NCBI GenBank assembly: GCA_946811185.2 | Contig: OX328097.1 | Span: forward strand, 32,573,627-32,637,626 | Reading direction: 5' to 3' | Origin: Hippopus hippopus | Taxonomy: Eukaryota; Mollusca; Bivalvia; Cardiida; Cardiidae | DNA: 64,000 nucleotides | Shown here: positions 1 through 38,528 of the stretch, one piece after another | Position numbering within the stretch: position 1 is the first letter of the stretch | Layout: each line of letters opens with the position of its first letter | Notes under the pieces: model-generated | What the model was told of the DNA's origin: nothing | The model's database searches: none | The model's input: the letters and a program-made list of their open reading frames with translations, nothing else | Translations under genes and position numbers: made by a program

Positions 1-1287
1 TAGACTATTATCGGGGACGTAGTAAGCATCGAAGTCGACTGGGAAAAAGCGGAAGTCGAACGCGCGTACCGAAAAGAAAAATCGATAACACAGTCTGTGT
101 ATCGGCGACTGTTTACAATCTTGTATGTATACACACGGCGGTGTGTATAATTATGCGAACTGTTGACAGATTATCACGTTTAACAATTGAAGTGGGCTAT
201 AAATCAAAAAGATGACATCGATATTTCCCAATCAATTCTTTTGATATCAGTTTATGAACTGTGCCACTTCCTGTATCAATGTGGCAGTAGGGGGGCATGA
301 CTGTTTTACAAACAGACATCTTGTTGAAATACATGTATCAGATGCCTGTCTCTCTCTGAATTTTGTGCTTTGGCCAGGCCATATTCTCGTCATATTTGAC
401 AAGGAAGGTCTTTGCATTGTGGTCAACCCACATGACTATCTGAAGTGGTTCACAAATTGTGCCAGGTACATGTAACAGTCTTTGCCTAATATTGATTTTA
501 GTACAGAACGGACTCATGCCAATTATAGGACAGAGTCCCTTAGACTGGTGACTTTTTTGATTTTCGCTGTGATGACCAAACTTTTTCGTTTTCATAGAAA
601 TGGTCGCTTGATTTTGTCATAGCAGACATTAACATTGTCGTCACCTTTTAGATTCGGAAAAATAATCTTGGGCAGGTGTTTGCGGGAAACCAAATAAACC
701 AAACCAAATAAACCAAAAGAACATCATAAAACATTAAAACTTTAGATGAGTACTCTGCATTTTAACTTGAACAACCTGACTATATCTGCACTATAACCTG
801 AATCCGTTCTGTAATAATGTAAATATTACGTGAAAAAAAAAAACTCAATTATTATTTTTATTCATTCATTCAATCTGTAATACATAATTGTTGTCGGTCA
901 CGCAAGTTACTCTGTTTTACCCCAAATTCTTTTATATTTATTACCTGTCTAGTTCTTTATGAAACCCCTGCAAAACGATTGTTTTCAGGGGTATTCTAGA
1001 ACTAGAATGGGTCTATCGGTTGATCCGTCTGTGGGCATGCAGATAAACCTCTTGAGTTTAGCTGTCATTGTATCTAATATTTGTATATCTATTAACCAGA
1101 AACTGTCGGTGTACAGGACGCATTTTTCGTATGTCTCCTTAATATAAGCCTTGAACAATTATTTCTTTTGAACTTGGATAATTCCTTTTGTTTGAACATC
1201 TACCAAATCTGTTAAAGCACTTCAAATGGAAAGCGATTCATTTTTTTTGTGTCATTATTTGCTTTGTTTGTTAATTTATCTTTTTAG
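1..1287. other. Left-edge region, possible 5' part of the coiled-coil gene
   Basis: Bases 1-150 are richer in CG dinucleotides than the rest and hold an open plus frame from about position 4 to 150 with many charged residues (for example VDWEKAEVERAYRKEKS). It could be an upstream coding exon or 5' UTR. No convincing donor site fixes its end. The remainder is AT-rich with no supported exon. Confidence 0.25.
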
Positions 1288-4200
1288 ATTCCGATGTGAA
1301 AGAGTTGAAAGATGTATTAACGGAACTCAAACAATTTGACAGTCAGGTAACTAGAGTTATTTTCATGTTTACCTCATTCCATTTTAAGCACTTATAAACG
1401 TGCTACTTTCTCTAGTTGACATTATAACCAATCACCATTATCTCCAGCTAGATGGCATTCTACAAATACACATCTATCTGATTTGGGCATTCATGGTACA
1501 GTACCGGAGTACTTTTTGTTTGAATTTCAAAATGAAATTAACGTTTACTCAATAAAATAAAACGCTACCTGGTGCGATTTCTTCAGCTATGATTAGCCAG
1601 CATGTAACCTATGCACCTGCCATTTATTAAAAGTCCCCTAGAGGCTTGGGTAATAGCTTCGGTGTAAGCCCTACTTTTCCTGTGTATATGGGATGGGTGA
1701 TGCATCATAGCAGACAGGTCGAATCTTCGAAAAATATGACATGCGCAGACAACGAAGCAATCACTGAGACTGGTAGCCATTTTTCCTACTTTTAGAGAGT
1801 TTTTTTTCCGGTTTGGCCGAACTCATAGCTCACGACGACACGTTCATCTTCACCCTTCACCGACACCAATATAAATGAGCGGCGCTCTTATACAATGGGG
1901 CTTAATGCAGCTCTGTGATGCATTATACCAAATATCAAATGATTATGGATCCATAAAGTCCACTTTGTCTAACAACCGACACAATTATTAGGTAAAATGG
2001 TCCTTTGACATGCTGGAAATTTACAAATGGCAAAATGTTTCGGCCCATGTTAGCCTGCGCGGACTGGCGGGCTGACACGGGTCGATACTTATTGAAAATG
2101 CGTTAAATCCCATTTTCACAAAGCATGGCTCAAGTTTTTATGCCTGCGCTTAAAGTATGCAATTGAGTGTGTGTGCGGGGGTGCAAGTGTTTTTTTAATG
2201 CCTCCTCTCTTTCAAATGTTTCTTACTTGAAGATTTTTAGCATTGTAATTAATTGTATGGTATTGCATTAAAGGCCCAGTATTGGCCAAAAGTGAAAAAT
2301 GCGGTAGTTAAAATGCATTTAGATTTAAATCATACCATTTAAAAGTATGTATGTAAATTATTGTGAAGTTGACAAACTGTTTTTGTACGGTCGGTCCAAA
2401 TAGTTTTAAAACCAAATAAAAAGTAACAAAAGATAGAGCGACGTGGCAACTTTTTAAATTGTTTTAAAATTTATTTTTCTGCCAGCGACGAACACTTGGA
2501 TTTATTATTACTCGTATGTTCAGTTAATGTCGTGAATGTTATTATCTTCCATACTATTTGCAGAGTACCAAAGAAAGGTTCGAGAAGCTTCAAGCTGAGG
2601 TAATATTGTTCAGTATTTATCATATGCTTTTAAACGGAATATAACAGACATCTTTGATGTACGAGCTAAAAATTACATGGTCATAATTTAACAAAGCATT
2701 GTTGAACCGTAAATGTCACAGATCGAATATGTTACATGAGCGAAAAATTCGACACGCGCATCAAATGAATATGGTTCATAAAATGTGATATGTTCGTGTG
2801 GCTTAAGTTTTTGGACGCGCACCAAAAGGAGTATGTTACACCCACAAAATTAACACAAAAAACGAAAATGGCAACGAATACATTACATTTGTTAATTAAT
2901 ATCTGATTTGAAAAAAAAAAGTATTTTTCTAAGAATCACATTTTATTGAAATCTTATTTATGCCATAGTTTTTTTGGCTAATCATCACCATCACCATCAT
3001 TATCACGGTCATCATCATCATCATCATCACATCATCATCATCAAATGATATTATATTGACTCTTTTACTGGGTATATTTCGACATATAAACGTAGCTATA
3101 GGCAATCAATAAATAATATGAAAAAGGCAAAGCCTCAATACGAGCGACACGAATCATTTGTGGGATAATAAATCTATCTAAAAATTCAAGCTAGATCTTG
3201 AAGTCGTGCGGTTTTGAGTTCAAATCATGGCTTTGCCAAAAACAATTTTTTAGGGTTCAGATGTATACATTTGACCCTGCGAACCAGACCAGCCGTCATG
3301 GTTTCTTTAATCAGCGTGCGTAGATTGCCCTATTTAGATCATTTGTTGCTCTTTCTTTCTTCTTTCTTATCTGCTTTCCTACATGTCGAAACAATGATCA
3401 GTGGTGTCGCAATGACTTGTTAGAATATCAATCCTTTGAAATATATTCGCTTTTAAAATATCGGGTAGATCTAGATATCTGTTTTATGACTTAAAAGAAG
3501 AAATCTTACAGGTCTACTAACAAGCCTTCATAACATATAAATAAATATAGCTCTAGATTCTATACAGATCTATTGGAAAAGGAATAGCAAACTCAAATTC
3601 CGCTTTCTCTATAAATGGCACTCTGAAACATCCAAAACACCACAGTAAGTTACCAACTGACACATGACGTTGGTCACCACATACTGACATCAAATACTGC
3701 TTAGGAATATTTTGCTTTAGGTTATACATATCAAAACCTAGCTAAAATATGGAAAGAAAATATTTGATACAAACCTGTCTGTGACCGTTTACCGAACAAA
3801 CCCTAGCTAAAACTTCCCAGAGAAAGAAGGTTTATGAAAACATTGTTGGAAAAGAAGAAATTGCTGGTCAGCATTTTCTCCTTTTCCTACGATGTTTTCT
3901 ACCCCTTTAAAAGACAACTCTCATCATCTGAACTACATTTAATTTGTCGTCTACGTTAGGTGGCCAAAACCTTGACACTGACGACCAACACCTTACTTGG
4001 CTGTTGTTGGGCGAAGACAGACATCTCGGATTGGCTGACTTTGGATTACGCTAAGTCCTTAGTAACGGCCAACTCGAGGTTATGCTTTGCCTTACTGACA
4101 AGAACTAGACTAACACCGCAGCGTTACCTTGACTATTTTAGGGCAAAGACAGGCATCTCGGACCGGCTGACTCTGGCTTTCATTAAATTCTTAGTTACGG

Positions 4201-7200
4201 CCAACTCGAGATTATGCTTTGCCTTACTGACAAGAACTAGACTAACACCGCAGCGTTACCTTGACTATTTTAGGGCAAAGACAGGCATCTCGGACCGGCT
4301 GACTTTGGCTTTCATTAAATTCTTAGTTACGGCCAACTCGAGATTATGCTTTGCCTTACTGACAAGAACTAGACTAACACTGCGACATTACCTTGACTAT
4401 TTTAGGGCGATGACGGACATCTCGAAACGGCTGGCTTTGGATTACACTAAATCCTTAGTAACGGCCTAGTCGAGATTATATTTTGCCTTACTGACAAGAA
4501 CTAGACTAACAATGCGACGTTTCTTTGACTATTTTAGGGCGAAGACAGACATCTCGGAACGGCTGACTTTGGATTACACTAAATCCCTAGTAACGTTATG
4601 CTTTGCCTTACTGACAAGAACTAGACTAACACTGCGCCGGTAACTTGACTGTTGTAGGGCGACGACAGACATCTCGGACTGACTTAGTAACAGCCATCTC
4701 TCGAGGTTAAGCTTCGCCAAATATCGACAAAAACTAGACGTATACTGTGACGACATCTCGGTTACTGTGACTGACAACTGCTACGCGGACTTACATTGCA
4801 GGAATGTACTTTGTTTCTCCTTCCATAACAGCTATTTTTTTGTTGACAGACGTTTTTTTCTTAGACTTCTGACAGACGGGAATGAGAGAGAGAGAGAGAG
4901 TGGGAGGGATGAGAGGAAAATGGATGAGAGAGAGAGAGAGCGGGTGAAAAAAAAGATAGTGATAAAAGAAGGTTGGGTGAGATAGAAGTGGAAGAGAAAG
5001 ATTGATGCATTTCATTCTTTCCCTCTTAACAGTGAAGCGGAGAATTGGATTTTCATGCAATGCGATCGATAATTATACAAGATGTGGTCAGTAAGGGTTG
5101 AAAAGATGGGTTATACATGGATCCGTGGAAATCGATATTTGACCAATCAGGTCATCGCATTTATTCTACCCGATGTGCAGCCTTGTTGTCTGCTATTTCG
5201 GCTCCCAAATAAACGACTGTTAACGTTGGAGGGATGCGATAGTTTTTACTTATTTTGTGTTTTAAACGTTTGAATTTAAGAAAAAGTTTAAAATACGTGC
5301 TTTGCGAACGTGTACCGCTGACGTGAGATCATGCAGAGGCTGTAGACAAGTTTGAATTATGATAACGACTGAAAATGGGACATATGCAAAGAGTTCTGAT
5401 CAGCGCTACATTACACAATGGATTAATTAATGCTATAGTTTTCCCCCCCTCTGAAAGATTTTGAAAGAGACAAAATGTTTTAAAGTGGATAACAAAGGTA
5501 AAAATTAATCTATATGAAATACTAATAAAAAGAAAATACGTTTACTTGAATATCTAACCTTGTTCAATAACCTATGCACATCCAAAAAATGGCACTTGTC
5601 ATCAATGTATCAAATTGACGTTAATCGTAACCCTTGGTGCATGAAGAATATGCTGAATGTGTAGATATCGATCAGATTGCAAATAACATGCAGTTTAATC
5701 TTAGATTAAAACTATCTACTATTTACAATAAGCATATTGACGTGTATTCCTTACTACATATTCCTCACTAAAGGTAGAATTCAGTTATTAAATTAAGTCT
5801 AACTCTATTCTGTACCGGTGGCAGTTCAGCTAAAAAGGCAACTTATGTTAATTTAATAAACTTTTTACTTAGTCGTATTTAAGTGGATTAGCACATCTGC
5901 CATTTCAAAGGATGTGTCGGTAAACTGTTAACTGATAAGAAGTATGTTTGATTGCAAACCAATGTGCCGCTCTAATCAACTTGACCACCCGTTGTCTTCA
6001 GTATATGACAACATAAAACAAACTACCGTCACTGATATTAACAAGTTTCTTAATTGACAGCACACTTAACACATTTTAAAATCATAAGACAAACCTGTTT
6101 CCCTTAACCTGAAATTGAAATTTTTCATAGTCAAGTCATAGTCAATTTTTCATAAACTTACACTTCTCTGTATAATCAGACAATCTATAATTTTTTCGAA
6201 ATGCTTGTAATTCACTGTTATTTAATTGGGTTTGATGTTGAGATGACTTTACTAGCCTAAGAAAACAATAAGTATATTTTATTCTTTATTCTGTGGCAAA
6301 ACGGAGGTTTGTTGAGGTGTTTTATTCTTTCTCATTGAAGTTCAAAACTTTGCTAAAACAAGTAGATCTATTACATTGTTCGTAAACCCCGTATATCGCC
6401 CTTTTTGTACATATCTTTGTGTAAATTAGTTCAAGCATCTTTAAATTTCTTACCGAGTATTCATCATCGCCAGAAACATTACGATAGAAATATTTTTTTC
6501 CGGAATTTTGAGAGAAACAATCAAGACAGCACGATTTAAGTAGCCTATCTGCTATACTGTATATGTATTTACTGTGGTTGTTTGGGAGCCCTTAGTAACA
6601 GTAACCAAGGAAGTCGGTTTATCTTATCACCATGGATCCATGTATTAACAAAGTAATTCCTTGCTTTCGTCGATTTATAAATGAGCCATGCTCTGTGAAA
6701 AGGGGCCTTAATGCATTTGCAAAAAATATCGATTCGGGTCAGCCTGCAGTCTGCGCAGGCTGACCTGTGTCGAATTTTTTTGCTTATAGTAAATTTTCCG
6801 CGTGTTCAAGGACCATTCTACATCAGGATTCAGTCATTTGTTAGACAAAATGGATTTTATGGTTCCAATGTTTTGTAATGACTTGCTTGGTGTAATACAT
6901 CACTGAGATGCATTAAGCCCCCTTTTGCCAGAGCATGGCTCATTAATAAACGTGCATTCAATTAACATCGTTCTAACTTGAACCCAGCCAGAACTACTAG
7001 TGATAGAGGCTGGCGTTCTAAGCTTATTAAACTTCCAACCGAAAAACCTTATTATGTGACTAACACAAAACAACCAGTTAAAAACTGAATTACTTTTGAC
7101 TCCCATTGAAGCTTTTCAGAGAAACCCATTCCTAACAACAATGATGATGTATACATAATTACAACTTATATCGCATGAAGGATATTTATTCATAGTAAAT

Positions 7201-8001
7201 TAGGACATGTTTAGGATCAGTTTTATAGTTTTCTTCTTTGGTTTTCAGAAAAGTGAACTGGAACTGAAACTTAGCTTCCAAAGGACCGAGATGTTGAAGA
7301 TAAAAAAGAAATATGCAAAGGCAGTAGCTAGGTATAACGCAAGATTTGCTGATCTACAACTTAATGGCACCTACACTTACAAACAACGTAGCACAGATAA
7401 ATCAGAACAAACTGAATGTGAAAATGATAAAATAAATCATCACAAAAACAAGTTGGTCACAGACAGTTGCAATGGATCGTGTTACAAACCTTCCCCTAGT
7501 TTTGTGCAAGAAATACATCCCAAGATGCGACCTCGCCCTTTATCAAAAGTTACTATGCATTCTTCGAAACGACGGACGTTAAATGATCAGACAGAGGACG
7601 GTGAACAGGTACAAAAACTGGAACATTCCATGTCAGACTCAAATATTTCGATAAGAAACAATCAATGTATGTCTATTAGCCCAACCACGAAGAGGCGGAT
7701 TTCTAGTCCGTCCATGGGAGACACTAACATCCAGAAATCAAACAATCAGGATATAACACGTGACCTGATTCACGTCAACTCTGATGGAAGTTGTCAAAGC
7801 TTAATCCACAATAAATACGCCAAACAGGCAGTCCACAACGCCATGCCGGAAGCTGCAATAGAACAAGGTCTGATAGATTTAGAGCACCTGCTGTCATTTG
7901 ACACCGGAAGTATAATGATTGACGTTTCCGGAAGCGAAACAGACGACAGCTCAGATGCGAATAGTGACTTTGAATTTGAGTGCAATGATGGTCTTCAGTG
8001 A
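1288..8001 (+). CDS. 3' part of an unrecognised coiled-coil gene (three exons)
   Basis: Three exons join in frame: 1288-1346, 2564-2599 and 7249-8001 (stop TGA). Each has an AG acceptor, and the first two have GTAACT and GTAATA donors. The first exon begins with two bases of a split codon, so at least one coding exon lies upstream and is not identified. The encoded segment is 281 residues. It starts with a charged heptad-like stretch (VKELKDVLTELKQF, then ERFEKLQAE, then KSELELKLSFQRTEMLKIKKKYA) that looks like a coiled coil, followed by about 200 residues rich in S, N, D, K and Q that are probably disordered. The C-terminal end is acidic and serine-rich (SETDDSSDANSDFEFE). I do not recognise the family; a centrosomal, cytoskeletal or nuclear scaffold are all possible. 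The exon calls are supported by phase agreement and splice sites, not by homology. Confidence 0.62.
1889..2134. mobile_element. MITE family 2 copy (GAGCCATGCTCTGTG-type), intronic
   Basis: The termini resemble GGGGCTTAATGCA on the left and TTTTCACAAAGCATGGCTC on the right. A central inverted repeat (GTTAGCCTGCGC with GCGGGCTGAC) is flanked by CGGCCCATG and CGGGTCGATAC, as in the better copy at 9936-10182. It is non-coding and lies in an intron of the coiled-coil gene. Confidence 0.7.
2986..3044. repeat. CAT-rich microsatellite
   Basis: An imperfect run of (ATC)n/(CAT)n triplets lies in an intron of the coiled-coil gene. Confidence 0.85.
3785..3958. mobile_element. TTAA-MITE (family 1), degenerate copy
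   Basis: The family core is recognisable: GAAAACATTGTTGGAAAAG, then GCTGGTCAGCATTTTCTCC, then TTTTCTACCCCTTTAAAAGAC. The ends are eroded. Confidence 0.65.
3970..4780. repeat. 132-bp minisatellite, about six units
   Basis: The phrase AGAACTAGACTAACA recurs at 4101, 4233, 4365, 4497 and 4617, so the period is exactly 132 bp for four units and then 120 bp. A further degenerate unit precedes and another follows. The second and third units are almost identical. Because 132 is a multiple of three, one plus frame stays open across the better units (3960-4469); that is a consequence of the repeat and there is no sign of a gene. Confidence 0.88.
4882..4945. repeat. GA-rich microsatellite
   Basis: Two runs of (GA)n, interrupted by GGGAGGGATGAGAGGAAAATGGAT, lie in the large last intron of the coiled-coil gene. 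Confidence 0.8.
6682..6942. mobile_element. MITE family 2, full-length copy (about 260 bp)
   Basis: The terminal inverted repeats are clear: GAGCCATGCTCTGTGAAAAG on the left, and CCCCCTTTTGCCAGAGCATG followed by GCTC on the right. A subterminal hairpin GTCAGCCTGCAGTCTGCGCAGGCTGAC sits near the left end (in two parts, GTCAGCCTGC and GCAGGCTGAC). It is non-coding and lies about 300 bp before the last exon of the coiled-coil gene. It is one of the best copies for defining the family. Confidence 0.85.
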
Positions 8002-8249
8002 CATGTTTGAAGGTGAAATGCCAAATTCACAATGATGCAAACGGCCCCGTGGAGTTGCCATCGTCTCTCTACTTCCTTGATTTTACCGCATCATATTGCC
8101 TGTGCTTTTTTTTTTAGGTGATAACATCCTGCAGAAGACCTTCTGCAACTTGCGACAGACCACTGCGCAAAAACAACACGGCAAAATGAAAATTTGCTCT
8201 TACAAAACACTTCTCCTTTTGCCATAATGTTTTATCACTTGTAGTCATG

Positions 8250-8467
8250 TACATGTACCAAACGTTACCAATTGTGTGCTTGATGACCCTGAAGAAGGTT
8301 TTTGAAGGCATCGTGGGAATGGAGGAAATGTTGGTAACCAGCATTTCCTCTTTTTCCCACAACGATTTCTGCCCTTTCATAGACAAATTGTAAAAATTGA
8401 CTTGCCGTCTGCACATACATGTACTTTCAATTTGAACCAGTCTAAAATTTGGTCGTTCGGTAAACAG
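8250..8467. mobile_element. TTAA-MITE (family 1) copy
   Basis: It has the family core GGTAACCAGCATTTCC and the end TCTAAAATTTGGTCGTTCGG TAAACAG before TTAA (8468-8471). It is separated by only three bases from the TTAA that begins the next copy, so two copies stand end to end. Confidence 0.8.
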
Positions 8468-8478
8468 TTAAAACTTAA

Positions 8479-8699
8479 CTCTTTACGGAACGACAAAATT
8501 TTAGACTGGTCCAAATTGAAAGCACTTGCAGACGACAAAATAAACGTAACTCAAAAATTGAAATTTGTTTCCAGCAGGGTAGAAAACATTGTGGGAAAAG
8601 GAGAAAATGCTGGTTACCAGCATTTTCTCCTTTTCCCACAATGTTTTCAAAAGGCTTCTATCTCAGGGTCGTAAAAACCAGGGATTGTTTGTTAAAGGG
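8479..8699. mobile_element. TTAA-MITE (family 1), intact 221-bp reference copy
   Basis: It is flanked by TTAA on both sides (8475-8478 and 8700-8703). One end reads CTCTTTACGGAACGACAAAA and the other TTGTTTGTTAAAGGG. The centre is a perfect palindrome built from GTGGGAAAAGGAGAAAATGC, then TGGTTACCA, then GCATTTTCTCCTTTTCCCAC. It has no coding capacity. A TTAA target with CCCTTT/CTCTTT ends is typical of piggyBac-mobilised MITEs (established for that superfamily; assignment here is inference). Confidence 0.9.
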
Positions 8700-8802
8700 T
8701 TAAATTATGTCCATTATCCTTTTTTTCCCGATGTATGATTTTAAATTCGTCCGCTTTATTTCACTGAGAAAGTAATGAACAACATTTTTTTCTACTTGTA
8801 TT

Positions 8803-8968
8803 TGAGTGGCCCTCTGTGAAAAGGGGGTTTCATGAATCTCTGACATACAGTAAACTTACAAATAGCATAAGATTTCGACCAATGTCAGCCCGCGCAGTCC
8901 GCAGAGGCTCACGTGGGTCGATCCTGTTTGCAATTGTGTTTTATCACCTTTTGACGGAGTGTGGGTCA
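8803..8968. mobile_element. MITE family 2, shortened copy
   Basis: It starts GGCCCTCTGTGAAAAGGGGG and contains TCAGCCCGCGCAGTCCGC followed by GTGGGTCGAT. The right terminus is degraded (CACCTTTTGACGGAGTGTGG). Confidence 0.65.
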
Positions 8969-9367
8969 TTTACGTTTTAAATCCTCAGTCAAGTTAAAAG
9001 TCATCTGCTGCTATTTTTAAGGAAAGTTCGGGATAGAACATGAAGTTTTTTTTCCCCCAAAGCGGGTTTAATATCCCCCCCCCTTTTTTTTTCACTGAAA
9101 TATGAAATAGATCTAAGTTCTGTAATATTTTGAGTTTCTTCTCTACTTTGACAAAAATATCTACACAGGTATTTCCAAGATCAGACTGCATGTGCTGCGC
9201 AGTTTGATCTTTTCCGGCACTGCTGTTACTGTCAGCAACTACAGCTGACTTAGACATCGTTGGAAAAGAACTTTGACAGCATATTAGCAGCTGTCTTGAC
9301 AAAAAAGAAAGGGAGTGTTTGGTTCTTGTTTACGTAAGGGACCGTAAAATCCATCTGTATTTATAAG

Positions 9368-9565
9368 CCAACCATTCTTAAGAACATTCTTAGTCTTATT
9401 CTACAAGTTTCTTTTAAATTTGAAAGCAACACAACTTTTGATTGGAGAATAAGACTAAGAATGTTCTTGACTATAGTTTAGTCAGTAAGTTGTGTTACTT
9501 TCTAATTTTGAGAATTCTGAAGAATAACACTAAGAATATTCTTAACAATGGTTGGTGAATAGGGA
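9368..9565. mobile_element. MITE family 3 (CTTAAGAACATTCTTAG inverted repeat)
   Basis: The ends are inverted: AGCCAACCATTCTTAAGAAC with CATTCTTAGT on the left, and ACTAAGAATATTCTTAACAA with TGGTTGGT on the right. Internal copies of ACTAAGAATGTTCTTGAC also occur, so the element is built of several mutually complementary segments. A second member lies at 46013-46186. Confidence 0.65.
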
Positions 9566-9935
9566 CCCTGATTAGCCAACACGTTCTGTCTCAGCCAATC
9601 AGAGGGCTAGTCTTCGAATTTTGCAGTTGAATTAAATTTCGGCGAGTTGGTTTAATGTGGCCCAAGGTTGCATTAATAGATCACGAACATGAACAAAAAG
9701 TATCACCAAGCTTCGTTTTTATCATTTTCCCCGTGCAGAAGTAAAGTATCTTAGATTTAATAAATAAATGAATGAAATATTTTCAGTTACTTGAAATAAG
9801 CAAAAACACGTGTACTTGTATTTCAACTTCAAGTTCCTGTTTTTACCAAGATATTTGAAAAACGTCAAACAGCATGGTCTTTGCCGAGGTACAGGATTGG
9901 CTGATTAAAACGAGGTCGTACTGTGCAGAGCATAT

Positions 9936-10182
9936 AAGCCATACTCTGTGAAAACGGGGCTTAATGCATCTCCATGAGGCATGATACCTGGCAAGTCATC
10001 TCATAATTATTGGTCCATTTTGTCTAAGTCGACTGAATCACGAGCTACACTTGTCCTTTGAAACGCAGAAAATTTACCAAATACAGAGTATCGGCCCAGG
10101 ACAGCCTGCGCAGTCCACGCAGGCTGACCTGAATCGATACTTTTTGCAAATGCATTAAGCCCCCTTTTCACAGAGCATGGCC
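9936..10182. mobile_element. MITE family 2 copy
   Basis: The left end is AGCCATACTCTGTGAAAACG and the right end CCCCCTTTTCACAGAGCATG. The hairpin CAGCCTGCGCAGTCC with GCAGGCTGACC is bounded by AGTATCGG and AATCGATACT. The copy is nearly complete. Confidence 0.82.
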
Positions 10183-10251
10183 AAAGTTAGGATTATTCCT
10201 TGGTATCTACCTCGCTAAGCTTTCTTCACCCGGTTTCGTGCAAGCTCTGAA

Positions 10252-10455
10252 GACAAGTTTGATGCTGAACAGGACTCAAAAATAAGCTTTGTTGGTGCCA
10301 GATCATGAGCGTTTTCGGAATCACTGCTGTCATAGCTCGAGCCTAGCTCGATCAGGCAAGGTTGATGCTGAACAGGAACTGAAAATAAGCCTTGTCGGTG
10401 CCCGATCAGGATGAGCATTTCTGGAATGACTGCGGTCATGGCTCGATCCTAGCTT
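10252..10455. repeat. 103-bp tandem duplication, two copies
   Basis: GATGCTGAACAGGA recurs at 10261 and 10364, and the segments between (AAAATAAGC, TTGTTGGTGCC / TTGTCGGTGCC, TGAGCGTTTTCGGAAT / TGAGCATTTCTGGAAT) align throughout. It is non-coding as far as I can see. Confidence 0.75.
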
Positions 10456-10554
10456 GAACAACATTCTTAACCTTTACAGTGCCATAGGCGAAAAGAGGGG
10501 CTCATTGAGGACGGCAAAGCTCCAGATCAGAATATCTTAGGACGTGCATCAATT

Positions 10555-10812
10555 TGAGCCATGTTCTGTGAAAAAGGAGTTTAATACGTTGGCAAAAATA
10601 TTCGACTAATGTAGGCCTACGCAGTTTGCGCAGGCTGACATGGGTTGAAACTTTTTGCTTTCTGTAAATTTTTTGCATGTCAAAGGAATATTCTACCAAA
10701 GGATTCAGTTGGATGTTACACAAATGGTTTTATGGATCCATAATAAAATGATGACTTGCTTGGTGTATTGCACCATGGTGATGCACTAAAACCCCTTATG
10801 CTAGAGTGCTAC
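10555..10812. mobile_element. MITE family 2 copy
   Basis: The left end is GAGCCATGTTCTGTGAAAAA and the right end AAACCCCTTATGCTAGAGTG. The central region has GCAGTTTGCGCAGGCTGACA and GGATTCAGTTGGATGTTACAC, as in the copy at 6682-6942. Confidence 0.78.
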
Positions 10813-11750
10813 TTATCTTTAAGATCGCAGGATTATAAAAGCAAACCAGACGTTCTATAATATACATGTAACATGATTTTAATTGCAATGTCTTTGCATA
10901 AAAAAGTGAAACAATGAAAAAATGCAACATATCTAACAAATGAATTGTCTAATCAGAGCAATACTCTTTCCATAACAAAAATACAAGGAATTTATCCTTT
11001 CAAAAATGTAATCAATGAATCTATTGCAGCATCAGGCACACCATAGGTTGCAGACAACTGAGGCAAGGCAGATCCAGATCAGACAGCACAGGATATGCTA
11101 TCTGATTTTGGAATTACATTGTCCTATACATTGAGATATCCTGGCAAGAACAGCATTTAAAATGCATTTTTCCAAATTTTGCTCAGTAATTGTCTCATTC
11201 AATTGACGTAGCCATTTAAGGGTTGTGATTTTTGTCATTTCACACCTGTTACCTTGTTTATATATGCGTTATGTCCTTTTTTAGTAATTTAGTGCCATAT
11301 CTGTCATCCTTCTAAATGTAATTCTTATTCTGAATTCCACCAGCTATTCGACTGGCAGAGGCGTTTTACCTCAGCCAGACTTGGTATTTCGTATTTGAAG
11401 AATATTTAGACTGGCCGGTGAAAACAAATCTTACGCTTCTTTCTCATAACTTCTCAGTTAAAATAAGCATAAACAAAGATCTGTTTAACCATCTTCTGAT
11501 CATGTCAGTCAACCAAACAGAGTACTTGCCTGCACTTCTTTGTAGCACTTAAAACTTCCCAGAAAACATATGATAAGTGATTCACATACTTCAAGAATTT
11601 GAGTATGATCAACACATATCTGCCTTATGTCTTTGGTGGTCACAATCCAGAATTGTCAGAGGATAAAAATTGGTGCTACCCAAACACTTCACCTTAGCAG
11701 TGAAACTCCCCAATAAGAGCTGTTACAAGTGATTAACATATTTGCCTTAA

Positions 11751-11961
11751 CTCTTTACTTAGCAATAAAACTTGCCCACATTGAAAGCATTTGCAGACGA
11801 CAAATTAACTGTAGCTTAAATGATTCCATTTATCTTTGAAAGATTTGAAAACGATGTGGGAAAAGGAGAAAATGCTGGTTACCAGCATTTTCTCCTTTTC
11901 CCACATTTTTTCAAAAGACTTTTTGCAGGGTCATTAAAACTTCGGATTTTGTGGTAATCGG
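11751..11961. mobile_element. TTAA-MITE (family 1), both target sites present
   Basis: It is flanked by TTAA at 11747-11750 and 11962-11965. The palindromic core GTGGGAAAAGGAGAAAATGC / GCATTTTCTCCTTTTCCCAC is intact; the left terminal region has diverged. Confidence 0.85.
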
Positions 11962-12319
11962 TTAACTTGTGTATTATCAAAACACAATAGTCTATAGACG
12001 TTTACAAATCAGAGTTATCAGAAAGTGGATAAAAAGGGGTAGCAGCCTTGCCCTTCTTCCTTGCACTTGAAACTTGGCAGAAGAGCTACTACAACTGATA
12101 GACACATTTCCTTTACTTGCGTATCATCAAACCATAACAATCTATAACCTGTAGGTCTTTACAATCCAGTCAAACAATGATCACAAAGAGGTACCACCTA
12201 AGCATTCCTTCTTTAAGCTATAACTTCTCAGATATGCTGTAACACGGGATTTAAACACCTCCCTTATCTTGTGTATTAAGAACAGTCTATCAATATGTGT
12301 TTCACAATCAGATCATCAG

Positions 12320-38528
<26,209 letters not shown>

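Larger units (their letters stand above)
8002..12319. other. Intergenic region filled with mobile elements
   Basis: This interval lies between the stop of the plus-strand coiled-coil gene and the stop of minus-strand PRPF39 (tail-to-tail). It holds three family 1 MITEs, three family 2 MITEs, one family 3 inverted-repeat element and a 103-bp tandem duplication, listed separately. No exon with convincing splice sites was found. The 3' UTRs of both genes must fall here; I could not place a strict AATAAA for PRPF39. Confidence 0.6.

Noticed and set aside
3960..4469. 169-codon open frame with 44-residue repeats
   Set aside because: It follows from a 132-bp tandem repeat; units outside the best ones contain stops and there is no similarity to a known repeat protein.
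4791..5060. Leu/Ser/Pro-rich minus-strand open frame
   Set aside because: It is read from the GA-rich microsatellite; low complexity only.
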